This document shows, one piece after another, positions 15,892-24,849 of a stretch of DNA of 64,000 bases (positions are counted from its first letter, which is position 1; the number at the start of each line of letters is the position of its first letter). This DNA is from a bacterium (lineage in GTDB: Bacteria > Desulfobacterota > Binatia > HRBIN30 > CADEER01). The DNA lies in NCBI GenBank assembly GCA_030430165.1, contig JAUIGL010000022.1:1-64000 (forward strand), given 5' to 3'. Below the pieces are notes generated by a model. The model was not told the origin of the DNA. It searched no databases and saw only the letters and a list, made by a program, of their open reading frames with translations. A program made the translations under genes and the position numbers.

Positions 15892-18300
15892 GTGAAACGG
15901 GCAATCGCGATCGCACTCTGGCTGACCACGGTCGCAGCGTCAGCCGGCGCGCAGGCAACCGTCGACGAAATCGTCGTCTACGCGCGCAAGCGCGCCGAGT
16001 TGATCGAGGACACTCCGGTGTCGGTGACGGCGTTCGACGCCGACCGACTGCAAGCCACCGGCGTCACCCGCATCGAGCAGATCCAGACGATGGTGCCAAA
16101 CACCACCATGCTGCGCGGCTCCAACGGGCTCACCGCATCGTTCAACATCCGCGGCGTCGGCAACTTCCCGTCGATCCATTTCGACCAGGGGGTCGGGGTC
16201 TACGTCGACGGCGTCTACCTGTCGCGCAATACCGGCACCATTCTCGACCTCGTCGACGTGCAGAGCATCGAAGTCCTGCGCGGCCCGCAGGGCACCCTGT
16301 TCGGCAAGAACACCCTCGGCGGCGCCGTCAACGTCACCACGGTGAAGCCCAAGAACGAGTTCGAGGCTTCCCTCTTCGTGCGCGCCGGCAGCTACGATCA
16401 GGTCGACACCAAGGCGATCTTGAACGTCCCGCTCGACTTCGAAATCGATGCCTTGCAAGACAAGTTGTTCGGACGCTTCACCTTCGCCAGCTTCTACAAC
16501 GAGGGCTACACCTACAACTCGGTGCGCGACGAACGCGCCTCCGACCGCAACTCGATCAATTTCCTCGGCAGCCTGCGCTACCTGCCGACCGATTGGCTCA
16601 CCGTCGACATCAGCGGAACCTGGTCGAAGAACACCAGCCGCGGGCTCGGTGCCAAGTGCGTCTACATCGAACCGGAGAACATCGACGACGGCTTCGCCGC
16701 GATCATCGGCTCGATCGGCCAGATCGTCAGGTCGACCGGAGCGCCGGTCAGCGACTACCGCGACCGCTGCAACGCGACCACTCCCTATCGCTTCGAAGCC
16801 GACGACGCGATGTTCATCAACCTCGAGAGCTACGGCGCCTGGGGCGTCTTCAACATCGACCTCGGCGCTCCGCGCGGCTTCGATTCTCTCACCGCCAAGT
16901 ACACCTCGAGCTGGCGCGAGCAGAGCTCGCGCTCGCGGGGGGACATCGACCAAACCGGTTTTCCGATCGTCGGCGTCGCCAACTCGGGCGGCGGACCGTT
17001 CGTCACCACCGTTTCCGGACCGCTCGCCGGAACCACTGCCGATCTCGGAGGCTCGCCGCTGTCGCAGCGCCAGATCCAGCAAGAGCTGCAGGTCAACGCG
17101 TCCGCTCTCGACGAGCGCTTGACGATGATCGGAGGGCTGTGGGGCTTCTGGGAAAACGCCGAGAACGGCCTCGGCACCAACTACCTGCCGGGGACGATCA
17201 TCGGCTCTGCCCCGGTCGGACTCGGCCAGACGATCGGCGACGTCCAGACCAGCAACTGGGACTTCGCGGTCTACACCCAGATCACCGCGCAGCCGACCGA
17301 GTGGCTCGGGCTCACCGGCGGTGTCCGCTACACGCTGGAAAAGAAGGGCCTGCAGCGCGTGCTGCAGCAACCCCTCGCCGACACCGCCGCCGGTTTCGAT
17401 CCGCTGCCGGTCGACTTCGAAGCCGACGACACGTTCTCCGATACGACACCGATGGCAAACCTCACCCTGACCACGCCGCAGGCGTGGATCGCCGACACGC
17501 CAATCGAGCACCTGATGGGTTACTTCACCTACTCACAGGGCTTCCGCGGCGGCGGTTTCAACGGCGACGCGCGCTTCACCACCGACGCGCTCAACATCCC
17601 GTTCAAGCCGGAGACCATCGAGTCCTTCGAGTGGGGCATCAAGAGCGTCCTCTGGGAGAACAAGGTATCGCTCAGCCTCGCCTACTTCCGCGACGAGCGA
17701 ACCGACCAGCAGATCCCGCAGGTCTTCGAAGTCGAGGGACAACCGATCGGCGACGTCCTCGTCACCAACGCCGGACAGTCGAGCACCCAGGGTTTCGAGG
17801 GCGAGATCATCGCCACTCCGATCAGCGGGATGTTGATCAACGGCTCGGTCGGTTACCTCGACGGGGTCTACGACGAGTTTCCCGACGCCCGCGACTCACG
17901 CACCGGCGAGGTCGTCGACCGTTCCGGCGAGCGCTTCAGCTTCCTCCCCGAATGGCAGACCTACCTGGGGGTGCAATACTCGTTCGACGTCGACGACTGG
18001 GGCCCCGAGTGGGCCTGGGGCTCGCTCACGCCGCGCGCCGACTGGTCCTGGCAGAGCCGCGTCGTCAACTGGAACCCCGAGCTCCCCGAGCTGGTCCAAC
18101 CCGCCTTCCACCTGCTCAACCTGCGAACCACCTACCAGTTCAACGACGGCGACAGCTCGATCGCCGTCTTCGTCAACAACGTCACCGACGAAGCCTACTT
18201 CCGCGACTCCATCGCCCTGGGCCCGCGCCTGAGTCTGGTGGTGGGCCGCTACTACGAGGCTCCGAGGTGGTGGGGGGTGGAGATTAGTCAGAGATTTTAG
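15892..18300 (+). CDS. TonB-dependent outer membrane receptor
   Basis: An 802-residue outer membrane receptor. Residues 1-20 are a signal peptide (KRAIAIALWLTTVAASAGAQ). A TonB-box-like DEIVVYARKR lies at about 24-34. The plug domain follows, with DTPVSVTAFDADRLQATGV, SFNIRGVGNF and the hallmark VEVLRGPQGTLFGKNTLGGA-type segment (here IEVLRGPQGTLFGKNTLGGA). The remaining ~620 residues are a 22-strand beta-barrel ending in the terminal aromatic EISQRF. It resembles the sphingomonad/Caulobacter-type receptors for organic substrates; the ligand is unknown. The start is GTG behind a G-rich site. It is divergent from the monooxygenase and convergent with an amidohydrolase. Confidence 0.93.
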   Translation: MKRAIAIALWLTTVAASAGAQATVDEIVVYARKRAELIEDTPVSVTAFDADRLQATGVTRIEQIQTMVPNTTMLRGSNGLTASFNIRGVGNFPSIHFDQGVGVYVDGVYLSRNTGTILDLVDVQSIEVLRGPQGTLFGKNTLGGAVNVTTVKPKNEFEASLFVRAGSYDQVDTKAILNVPLDFEIDALQDKLFGRFTFASFYNEGYTYNSVRDERASDRNSINFLGSLRYLPTDWLTVDISGTWSKNTSRGLGAKCVYIEPENIDDGFAAIIGSIGQIVRSTGAPVSDYRDRCNATTPYRFEADDAMFINLESYGAWGVFNIDLGAPRGFDSLTAKYTSSWREQSSRSRGDIDQTGFPIVGVANSGGGPFVTTVSGPLAGTTADLGGSPLSQRQIQQELQVNASALDERLTMIGGLWGFWENAENGLGTNYLPGTIIGSAPVGLGQTIGDVQTSNWDFAVYTQITAQPTEWLGLTGGVRYTLEKKGLQRVLQQPLADTAAGFDPLPVDFEADDTFSDTTPMANLTLTTPQAWIADTPIEHLMGYFTYSQGFRGGGFNGDARFTTDALNIPFKPETIESFEWGIKSVLWENKVSLSLAYFRDERTDQQIPQVFEVEGQPIGDVLVTNAGQSSTQGFEGEIIATPISGMLINGSVGYLDGVYDEFPDARDSRTGEVVDRSGERFSFLPEWQTYLGVQYSFDVDDWGPEWAWGSLTPRADWSWQSRVVNWNPELPELVQPAFHLLNLRTTYQFNDGDSSIAVFVNNVTDEAYFRDSIALGPRLSLVVGRYYEAPRWWGVEISQRF

Positions 18301-18412
18301 GGGCTAGGGACTAGGGTCTAGGGATTAGGGGAGGTAGGGAGCTATTTGATCTGGCTGGACGGCGAAGCCGGCCCACCTCCCCTAGCCCCTAGTCCCTAAC
18401 CCCTAGGCCCCT
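18300..18412. repeat. Telomere-like heptad palindrome (family B), copy 2
   Basis: Left-side heptads of the form CTAGGG(A/T) at 18302-18331 are mirrored by CCCTAG-type heptads at 18380-18410. The core GGCGAAGCCGGCCCAC (18361-18376) is identical to the copy at 7521-7536. The intervening GGGA-GC-ATTTGAT stretch is also shared in part. Like copy 1 it lies between the stops of convergent genes, and it begins at the last base of the receptor stop codon. Confidence 0.75.
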
Positions 18413-18459
18413 CGGTTCCTGCGGGGATCCGGCCTAGGGCCGGATCCCCGCAGGAACCG
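18413..18459. terminator. Perfect 22-bp stem with TAG loop, overlapping the amidohydrolase stop
   Basis: The arms 18413-18434 and 18438-18459 are perfect reverse complements (22 bp each, starting CGGTTCCTGCGG), separated only by TAG (18435-18437). The minus-strand stop codon of the amidohydrolase occupies 18436-18434, at the tip. Its last seven sense codons form one arm. The stem is very GC-rich with no T-tract, so factor-independent termination is uncertain. It may stabilise the transcript end or affect release at the stop. Confidence 0.7.
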
Positions 18460-19651
18460 GATGCCGATACAACTTCGCCGCGTTCTCGTGGGCGATCATG
18501 CGGATTTCCTCCTCCGGCAGATTGCCGAGGAGGCGTTGCATCACTTCCTGGGTGTCGGGCCAGGTGCCGTCGCCGTGCGGGAAGTCCGACTCGAAGAGAA
18601 TGTTCTCGACGCCGATCGCGTCCTTGGTCGAGATCGTCGACGGGTCGTCGATCATGCAGAACCAGAAGTTGCGGCGCAGGCACTCGGACGGCGAGATCGA
18701 CTTGTCGGGCCAGCCGCTGCCGTAGCCGGAGCGCGCCATCAGGTTGTCGAGCCGATCGATGAGCCCGGCGACCCACGCGATGCCGCCCTCCGACATCGCG
18801 ATCTTGAGCTCGGGGTAGCGCGCCGGCCAGCCGCTCCACAGCCACTCGGCGCACGAATCGAAGGCCATCGACTGGAAGAGAGTCGCACCGAGCTCGAGCA
18901 GCGGCGCGCCCGGCGGCATCGACGCGAACCCCGACGAGCCGACGTGCAGGTTCATCACCGTCTCGGTCTCGGCGCAGGCCTGGATGATCGGCTCCCAGTA
19001 GGAGTCGAAGATCGGCGGCAGACCCTGTTTGTGCGGCTGCTCCGGCATCGTCACCGCGGTGAAACCCCGCTTGGCGTTGCGTCGGATCTCCGCCGCGCCG
19101 AGCTGCGGATCGGTGAGGAAGGTGATGCCGAGCGGCACGATGCGATCCGGATACGAGCCGTGCCATTCCTCGAACAGCCAGTCGTTCCAGGCGCGCACGC
19201 AGGCGAGCCCGAGCTCGTGGTCCTCCAGCTCCGAGAACAGGGTACCGCCGAAACCGGTCACCCCGGAGGGGAAATTGACCGAGGCCCAGACGCCGCCGAT
19301 ATCCATGTCCTTGATCCGCGCGTGGATGTCCCAGCATCCCTTGCGAACCTCATCGTAGCGTGAAGGCTCGACTCGGTGGTCTTCGCGCGGACGCCCGGCG
19401 ACGCACATGAAGCCGACCTGGAAGTACGGCGTGTCCTCGATCACCCATACTTCGTGCCCCTCTTCCGTTTCGACGACCCGCGGCGCGCGCTCCGCCAGCT
19501 TCGCCGGCAGTCGGCCTTCGAAGGTATGCGGCGGCTCCATCAGGTGGTCGTCCACCGAGAACAGGGTGTGGCGAACCTCGCGCGGCTCCGGGTCCGGCAG
19601 CAGCGGACGAGTGGCGGGGCGTTTGATTCCGAGCTTGACGACGCGAACCAT
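18434..19651 (-). CDS. Amidohydrolase family protein (PF04909-like)
   Basis: About 405 residues. It begins with the metal-binding-like segment LFSVDDHLMEPPHTFEGR (D-x-H) and continues as an ACMSD/decarboxylase-type TIM barrel: NLHVGSSGFASMPPGAPLLE (metal His), YPELKIAMSEGGIAWVAGLI, and ILFESDFPHGDGTWPD with the catalytic Asp. Related enzymes decarboxylate or hydrolyse aromatic acids and lactones. The frame extends to a GTG at 19669 but ATG 19651 is preferred; neither has a strong ribosome site. The gene ends in a perfect hairpin. A paralogue lies at 51987-53180. Confidence 0.85.
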   Translation of the reverse strand: MVRVVKLGIKRPATRPLLPDPEPREVRHTLFSVDDHLMEPPHTFEGRLPAKLAERAPRVVETEEGHEVWVIEDTPYFQVGFMCVAGRPREDHRVEPSRYDEVRKGCWDIHARIKDMDIGGVWASVNFPSGVTGFGGTLFSELEDHELGLACVRAWNDWLFEEWHGSYPDRIVPLGITFLTDPQLGAAEIRRNAKRGFTAVTMPEQPHKQGLPPIFDSYWEPIIQACAETETVMNLHVGSSGFASMPPGAPLLELGATLFQSMAFDSCAEWLWSGWPARYPELKIAMSEGGIAWVAGLIDRLDNLMARSGYGSGWPDKSISPSECLRRNFWFCMIDDPSTISTKDAIGVENILFESDFPHGDGTWPDTQEVMQRLLGNLPEEEIRMIAHENAAKLYRHPVPAGIRP

Positions 19652-19740
19652 GAGAGAGCCTTTCGACACAGGGTCCTTGCCAGGGAGCCAGTAGAAAACA
19701 ACACTGCGCTTGGATCAACTCATCCGAAGGAAACCACGGG

Positions 19741-19791
19741 TCAACACGGTCGACACGGACCAGCACCGTGTCCATCCGTGTTCACCCGTGT
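19741..19791. repeat. CACGGATGGACACGG repeat (family C), copy 1
   Basis: The stretch contains ACACGG units in both directions. A 22-base block (19763-19784) is the exact reverse complement of 24142-24163. It lies between two tandem minus-strand genes and downstream of the serine hydrolase promoter side; no coding signal is seen in it. Confidence 0.65.
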
Positions 19792-19793
19792 CT

Positions 19794-21005
19794 TCAATCG
19801 GATGCACGCCGCACCTCGTCGGCGATCGCGCGGAACATCGCCACGTGCAGCTGCTTCGACTCCTCGCGCTCGGCGGTGTAGCGGAAGTTGGCCGAGTTCT
19901 TGACCACCACGACGCGCGCCCGCGGGTTGACGTAGATGTACTGGTTGTAGATTCCCGCCGCCGTGTAGTCGCCCATGTCCGGATCCGGGATCCACCACTG
20001 GTAGCCGTAGCCCCAGGTCGATGACGACGCCGGGTTGTCGCCCGGCAGGAGGTGCGGTCCGCCCGGCCGCGTCGAGCTCGCCACCCAGGCTTGCGGAACG
20101 AGTTGCCGTCCCCCCGCCCTCCCCTGGTTCAGGTAGAGCAGGCCGAAGCGGCCGTAGTCGCGCAGGGCGACGTTCAGCCCGCCCAGCGCGACTTCCATCC
20201 CGGTGCTGTCGAGCAGCCAAAAGGCGTCGTACTCCATACCGAGCGGCTGCCAGATCCTGGTCCCGAGGTACTCGGATAGATCGACACCAGTGACTCGCGT
20301 CACCAGCATGCCGAGCACCTGCGTGTCGATGCTCACGTAGTGATGGTAGGTCCCCGGCGGACGAGCGCGCTTCAGGGACGCGGCGAAGTCGGCCATCGAG
20401 CCGCCGAATGCAATCGCCCGGCCGAAGCGGTTGATGTCCGACTCGTAGTCGCCGTAGTCCTCGTTGAAGCCGACGCCCGACGACATCTCGAGGACGTCGC
20501 GGATCGGCACGCCGTCGTAGCCGGTCCCGGCGAGCTCGGGGAGATACTTGGTGACCGGATCGTCGATGCTGGCGAAGCGCCCTTCGTCGAGGGCGATGCC
20601 GACCAGCGCCGAAACGAACGACTTCGCCACCGACCAGGAAATGTGGTGGCCGTCTTCCCCATGCCCCCGCCAGTAGCGTTCGTAGAGGATCGTGTCACCG
20701 TGCAGCACCAGCAGCCCGGTCGACTGGCTGTACTCGAGGTACTCCTCGGTCGAGCGCGGCTCGCCGCGGTAGCTGAACTCGGCGGGAAGGTGCATCGAGC
20801 CGCGACGCAGCGGCGACGGCTCGGACGATGCGTGGATCGTGCGCACCGGGAAGATCTCGCTCATGTTGAGGAAGTTCTCGGTGATGCGATCCGGATCGTA
20901 GAGGTGAATCACCCGGTACAACCGCACCAGCGAGGGCGCGAAGTACGCACCGGCGACCAATGCGACCACCAGAGATGCCAACAAGACTTTTCGAAGCGTG
21001 GACAA
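19794..21005 (-). CDS. Serine hydrolase (beta-lactamase family, NylB-like)
   Basis: A 403-residue class C beta-lactamase-fold hydrolase with an N-terminal signal anchor (KVLLASLVVALVAGAYFAPS). The S-x-x-K catalytic pair is in HHISWSVAKSFVSALVGIAL near residues 125-145. It then shows PVTKYLPELAGTGYDGVPIR and LLTMSSGVGF-type text (here VLEMSSGVGFNEDYGDYESD), as in 6-aminohexanoate-dimer hydrolases and esterases. The C-terminal segment YGYQWWIPDPDMGDYTAAGI is typical. The likely start is TTG 21005 with GGGGAG upstream; no ATG precedes the hydrophobic anchor. The substrate (amide, ester or lactone) is unresolved. Confidence 0.85.
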   Translation of the reverse strand: MSTLRKVLLASLVVALVAGAYFAPSLVRLYRVIHLYDPDRITENFLNMSEIFPVRTIHASSEPSPLRRGSMHLPAEFSYRGEPRSTEEYLEYSQSTGLLVLHGDTILYERYWRGHGEDGHHISWSVAKSFVSALVGIALDEGRFASIDDPVTKYLPELAGTGYDGVPIRDVLEMSSGVGFNEDYGDYESDINRFGRAIAFGGSMADFAASLKRARPPGTYHHYVSIDTQVLGMLVTRVTGVDLSEYLGTRIWQPLGMEYDAFWLLDSTGMEVALGGLNVALRDYGRFGLLYLNQGRAGGRQLVPQAWVASSTRPGGPHLLPGDNPASSSTWGYGYQWWIPDPDMGDYTAAGIYNQYIYVNPRARVVVVKNSANFRYTAEREESKQLHVAMFRAIADEVRRASD

Positions 21006-21099
21006 CCCGACTCTCCCCTCCGCCGCGTGCCGAATTGACAGTGCCGCGGGCGGACGCGATGGTCGGACACACTAGACCATTCGAGGGAGCACGGAAAAC

Positions 21100-22179
21100 A
21101 TGCATCGAGTTCTGCAATGGGGCACCGGCAACGTCGGCTATCACAGCCTGCGCCATCTCATCCGCCACCCGGATTTCGAGCTGGTCGGAGTACACGCGTT
21201 CGGCGCCAGCAAGATCGGCCGCGATGCTGCCGACCTGTGCGGCCTGCGCGACGAAGTCGGCGCCACCGGCATCACCGCGACCAACGACGTCGACGCCCTA
21301 CTCGGCCTCGGTGCCGACGCCGTCGTGTACACCGTCAACGCCGAGACCAGGCCGCACGAGGTCGTGCCGGAGCTGGCGCGCATCCTCGAAGCGGGCGTCA
21401 ACGTGCTGTCGACTTCCCTGATCTTCTTGATCTACCCGCCGCACGCCGACGAATGGATCCGCGAGCCACTCGCCGCCGCCGCCGCCAAGGGCGGCGCGAC
21501 GCTCTATATCAGCGGCATCGACCCCGGCTTCTCGGGCGACGTGTTGCCGCTCGCCGCCTTGCAGATGGCGGATCAGGTAGAGGAAATTCGCGTCCAGGAG
21601 CTGTGCGACTACTCGAGCTACGAGGACCCCGAGTTCACCGGGATCAGCTTCGGCTTCGGTCGCCCGCCGGAATACGAGCCGCCGCTGGGCATGTCCGGGG
21701 CGATGACCGCCGGCTGGGGCGGCATGGTGCAGATGATCGCCGACCGCCTCGGCATCGAGATCGACGAGATGCGCGAGACCTTCGAGCGCGACTATGCCGA
21801 GGAGGCCTTCGACACGCCGATGATGCACGTCCCGAAGGGAACCTGCTCGGCGGTGCGCTTCCAGATCGAGGGAATGGCCGGCGGCAAGCCCGTGGTGGTC
21901 ACCGAGCACGTCAACCGGCTCGGCGCGGTGGCACCGCACTGGCCGCAGCCGCCCGCCGGGCGCTCGGGCGTGCACCGCTGCATCGTCACCGGCAACCCTT
22001 CAGTGCAGCTCGAGTGCTTCGTGCGCGGCGAAGACGGCGACCACAATACCGGCGGCGTCCAGGCGACCGCGATGCGGGTCATCAATGCCCTGCCCGCCGT
22101 GTGCGCCCACGCCCCCGGACTGATCAGCACCCTCGACCTGCCGTACACGCCGTCCACCAACCTGCGCTCCGCAAAATGA
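21100..22179 (+). CDS. Dihydrodipicolinate reductase-like NAD(P)H oxidoreductase
   Basis: A 359-residue protein with an N-terminal Rossmann fold (HRVLQWGTGNVGYHSLRHLI; GxGxxG-like GTGNVG at residues 8-13) and SGIDPGFSGDVLPLAALQMA further on. It is much longer than DapB (about 270 aa). It matches the group annotated as dihydrodipicolinate reductase or amine dehydrogenase-like, which is usually found in degradative gene clusters rather than lysine synthesis. The biochemical role is not established here. ATG 21100 follows a GAGGGAGCACGGA stretch. It is convergent with the MscS gene, only 28 bases apart. Confidence 0.8.
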   Translation: MHRVLQWGTGNVGYHSLRHLIRHPDFELVGVHAFGASKIGRDAADLCGLRDEVGATGITATNDVDALLGLGADAVVYTVNAETRPHEVVPELARILEAGVNVLSTSLIFLIYPPHADEWIREPLAAAAAKGGATLYISGIDPGFSGDVLPLAALQMADQVEEIRVQELCDYSSYEDPEFTGISFGFGRPPEYEPPLGMSGAMTAGWGGMVQMIADRLGIEIDEMRETFERDYAEEAFDTPMMHVPKGTCSAVRFQIEGMAGGKPVVVTEHVNRLGAVAPHWPQPPAGRSGVHRCIVTGNPSVQLECFVRGEDGDHNTGGVQATAMRVINALPAVCAHAPGLISTLDLPYTPSTNLRSAK

Positions 22180-22207
22180 ACGCGGCGCTGGCGGATCCGC
22201 CAGACGA

Positions 22208-24004
22208 TCAATCCGCCGATGGATCGTCCTCGGGGGGCGCAGCCGGCGCGGCATCGGTCGCTGTCCCCGGCGCATCCTCGCTCGGCTTCGCCGGCGCATC
22301 CTCGACGGAAGACTGCTGCTCGGGATAGAAGTGGACGTCGCGCTGCGGGAAGGGAATCGAGATCCCTTCGGCGTCGAAACGCTCCTTCACCTTTCGGGTG
22401 ACGTCCCAGTAGACCTCCCAGTAGGACTTCGTCTCGACCCAGGGACGGACGATGAAATCGACCGACGAGTCGCCGAGATTGTGAAGCCGGACCACCGGCT
22501 CCGGCTCGTCGAGGATCTTCGGGTGCTCGGCAATGATCGCCTCGAGAATCCCTTCGGCCTTCTCGATGTCGTCGCCGTAGCCGATGCCGAATACCAGATC
22601 GACGCGGCGAACCCGCTCCGCGGTCACGTTGACGATCACGTCCTCCCAGATCTTCGTATTGGGGACGATCAGCCGGCGGTTGTCGAACGTCACCACCGTC
22701 GTCGAGACCAGGTTGAGCTGCTTGGCCACACCCGACACTCCGGCAGCCTCGATGAAGTCGCCGACATCGAACGGTCGATAGGCGAGAATCATCAGCCCGG
22801 AGGCGAAGTTCGACAGGGAATTCTGCAGCGCGAAGCCGACGATGAAGCCGGCGACACCGAGCCCGGCCAACAACGGGGCAATTTCGATTCCGAGCTGCGA
22901 CAACGCGACCAGGATGCCGATCAACCAAACACCGCGGTATGCCGCCATCAACAAGAACTCTCGCAATAGCTGCGACACGCGCACCTTGGGACCGGACAGG
23001 CCGCGGTCGACCAAACGGCGGGCGGCGCCGGCGATCGCGCGAAACGCAGTCAGGATCGCCACCAGGACCAGCAACCGCACGACCAAGGAACCGCCGTTGA
23101 TCCGTACCCAATCGACGCCGGAGTCGAACCAGTCGCGCACCAAATTCGCGATCGCCTTCGCGTCGAGCGCCTCCGCCGTGACCTGGCCGGTAACCTGCAG
23201 CAACAATTGCCTGTACTCGGTCGCATCCATGTCGAGCGAGGACATGACCGCCACCGCGCGTGATACACTCGCCGTCAGCTCGTCGACCTTGCGCCTGAGC
23301 GGCACCATCGCCTGGCGAGCTTCCTCGGCGCGCGCCCCTTCGTACTCCGAAGCTTCGCGGCGCGCCTCCTCGAGGCGACGCGACGCAATCCGCAACTGCG
23401 AGCCCCGCAGCTCGGCATGCTTCTCGATCTCCGCCTCGAGGAACGCCCGATCGGCGGCGGCATCGATCCCGAGTTTCTCTTTGTAGCGGATCATCGTGCC
23501 GTAGGAATCGAACGATTCGTCGATCCACCCCTGGCGTGATCGCACCACACGGTCGAGCTCGTCGTACGATTCACCCGACTCGGCATCCCGCTCTCGCCGC
23601 AACTTGACCAGCAACCGTTTACGAGCGGGAAGCCGATCGGCGATCGCCGAGCTCAGCCGACTCAGCGTTTGCTCGGTGCCGCGCTCGATCTCCGGTACCT
23701 CTCGCTCGTCGGCGCGCAACGACGCGACCAGAGACACCAACTCGCCGAGCTCGCGAAAGATGATCTCGCGGCGCCGCAGCCCCTGGTCGGTGAGCAACTC
23801 CCGCTCCTCGCCTTCGGCATCGGGCACGCGATCGAAAATTGCGACGAGCTCGGCGGTCTGCTGGTCGATCGACGCGATCAGTTCCTGGGCGCGACCGACT
23901 CGATCGGGCGTCGCCGATGGCTCAGGGTCGGCCGCGAGGGCCGGTCGGCCGCTGGTTACAATCAACAGGCAAAGAAAAAGTGCGGTACAGATGGGTCGGA
24001 ACAC
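22208..24004 (-). CDS. MscS-family mechanosensitive channel with large periplasmic N-terminal domain
   Basis: A 598-residue channel. A signal peptide (residues 1-24, ending PALAA) is followed by about 270 residues of charged helices predicted as coiled coil (for example RSKLRRERDAESG-like stretches and AELRGSQLRIASRRLEEARR). Two to three membrane segments follow around 290-400. The MscS pore/beta domain comes next: GLGVAGFIVGFALQNSLSNF and ASGLMILAYRPFDVGDFIEA, then VDLVFGIGYGDDIEKAEGIL. The C-terminal tail is Ala/Pro/Asp-rich. This resembles the large periplasmic-domain MscK/YbdG-like channels in plan but is shorter than MscK. GTG 24004 has GGAGA upstream. Confidence 0.88.
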   Translation of the reverse strand: MFRPICTALFLCLLIVTSGRPALAADPEPSATPDRVGRAQELIASIDQQTAELVAIFDRVPDAEGEERELLTDQGLRRREIIFRELGELVSLVASLRADEREVPEIERGTEQTLSRLSSAIADRLPARKRLLVKLRRERDAESGESYDELDRVVRSRQGWIDESFDSYGTMIRYKEKLGIDAAADRAFLEAEIEKHAELRGSQLRIASRRLEEARREASEYEGARAEEARQAMVPLRRKVDELTASVSRAVAVMSSLDMDATEYRQLLLQVTGQVTAEALDAKAIANLVRDWFDSGVDWVRINGGSLVVRLLVLVAILTAFRAIAGAARRLVDRGLSGPKVRVSQLLREFLLMAAYRGVWLIGILVALSQLGIEIAPLLAGLGVAGFIVGFALQNSLSNFASGLMILAYRPFDVGDFIEAAGVSGVAKQLNLVSTTVVTFDNRRLIVPNTKIWEDVIVNVTAERVRRVDLVFGIGYGDDIEKAEGILEAIIAEHPKILDEPEPVVRLHNLGDSSVDFIVRPWVETKSYWEVYWDVTRKVKERFDAEGISIPFPQRDVHFYPEQQSSVEDAPAKPSEDAPGTATDAAPAAPPEDDPSAD

Positions 24005-24140
24005 GGGCTCTCCGGTTGCAGAACGCAGCGCGACGGCGCGCGTAGGAATCTCCAGACCGGATCAAGATCGACGCAAGCAGCGCGGACTTCAACCCCTCCC
24101 CGCCCGCGGCCGCCTCGACAACCGTCGACTAAGGAAACGA

Positions 24141-24190
24141 ATGAACACGGATGGACACGGTGCACCGATCCGCGTCAGCCGTGTTCGCCC
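24141..24190. repeat. CACGGATGGACACGG repeat (family C), copy 2
   Basis: A 22-base block (24142-24163) is exactly the reverse complement of 19763-19784. A degenerate right half with CCGTGTT follows at 24179-24185. It lies between the tandem SnoaL-like and MscS genes on the minus strand. The rest of the 24005-24218 gap shows nothing else recognisable. Confidence 0.6.
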
Positions 24191-24218
24191 GCATTTCTCG
24201 AATTCTGTTGCGTCGAGC

Positions 24219-24584
24219 TCAGCCCCCCGTAAACGCAGCCATGTCGAAGTAGTCGCGCCAGGCTTTGATCTTGCCGTCGTCGGTCAGCTCGAAGACTCCG
24301 CACACCGGCAGCGCGACGTCGCCCGCCTCCATCGACAGGGTATCGACACGCTCGTTCATGACCACGTTCCCCGCAACCAATTGGTGTCGGATGTCGAACG
24401 CCACCACGCTGGCGGTGCTCCCGAGAAACCCCTCGACGAAGCCACGGATCGCCTGCGTCCCGACCAGCGGCTCCATCGGAATGTTGTGATACACCGCGTC
24501 TTCAGTGAATCCGGCGACGATCGCGTCGACGTCACCACGGCCCCACGCATCGCAAAAGTCACGCACTACTTTGTCGGCGTCCAT
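24219..24584 (-). CDS. SnoaL-like / limonene-epoxide-hydrolase-fold protein
   Basis: A 121-residue NTF2-like protein: DADKVVRDFCDAWGRGDVDA opens the fold, then AVYHNIPMEPLVGTQAIRGF and VVMNERVDTLS, ending with GKIKAWRDYFDMAAF. The pattern N-R/E-R-x-D (MNERVD) and the final WRDYFD resemble the Asp-Arg-Asp relay of limonene-1,2-epoxide hydrolase, so an epoxide hydrolase is possible. A non-enzymatic SnoaL-like protein is equally plausible. ATG 24584 sits behind AGAGGAGG, which decides the start over an upstream in-frame ATG at 24635. Confidence 0.82.
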   Translation of the reverse strand: MDADKVVRDFCDAWGRGDVDAIVAGFTEDAVYHNIPMEPLVGTQAIRGFVEGFLGSTASVVAFDIRHQLVAGNVVMNERVDTLSMEAGDVALPVCGVFELTDDGKIKAWRDYFDMAAFTGG

Positions 24585-24654
24585 CCTATCCTCCTCTGGG
24601 CTATGAGCCCGGTTCTCTCGAGCACGAATCGCCACGAACGCCAGCAGGCCTCGG

Positions 24655-24757
24655 GCTATTTTCTATCCACAGATTACACCGATTTCACAGATTGGTTTCC
24701 TGATCACGCAAAACCGAATCTGAGAAATCCGTGTGATCCGTGGAGAAAGATGAACCG
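24655..24757. repeat. CTGTGGATA-type palindrome (family A), copy 1
   Basis: The left arm (about 24655-24699) begins GGCTATTTTCTATCCACAGA. The right arm (about 24710-24757) contains degenerate AATCTGAGAAATCCGTG units and ends TGGAGAAAGA. The arms pair over roughly 36 bases with several mismatches and a short loop. It lies in the divergent space before the FAD oxidoreductase gene. Confidence 0.7.
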
Positions 24758-24849
24758 AGGACCTTGGAAGGGGCACCGAGCGGCGAATGAACACCAGCAA
24801 GCGATCCGTGGTACCGCCCGCCGTGTCGGGTGCTAGACTGCCGGCCGGG

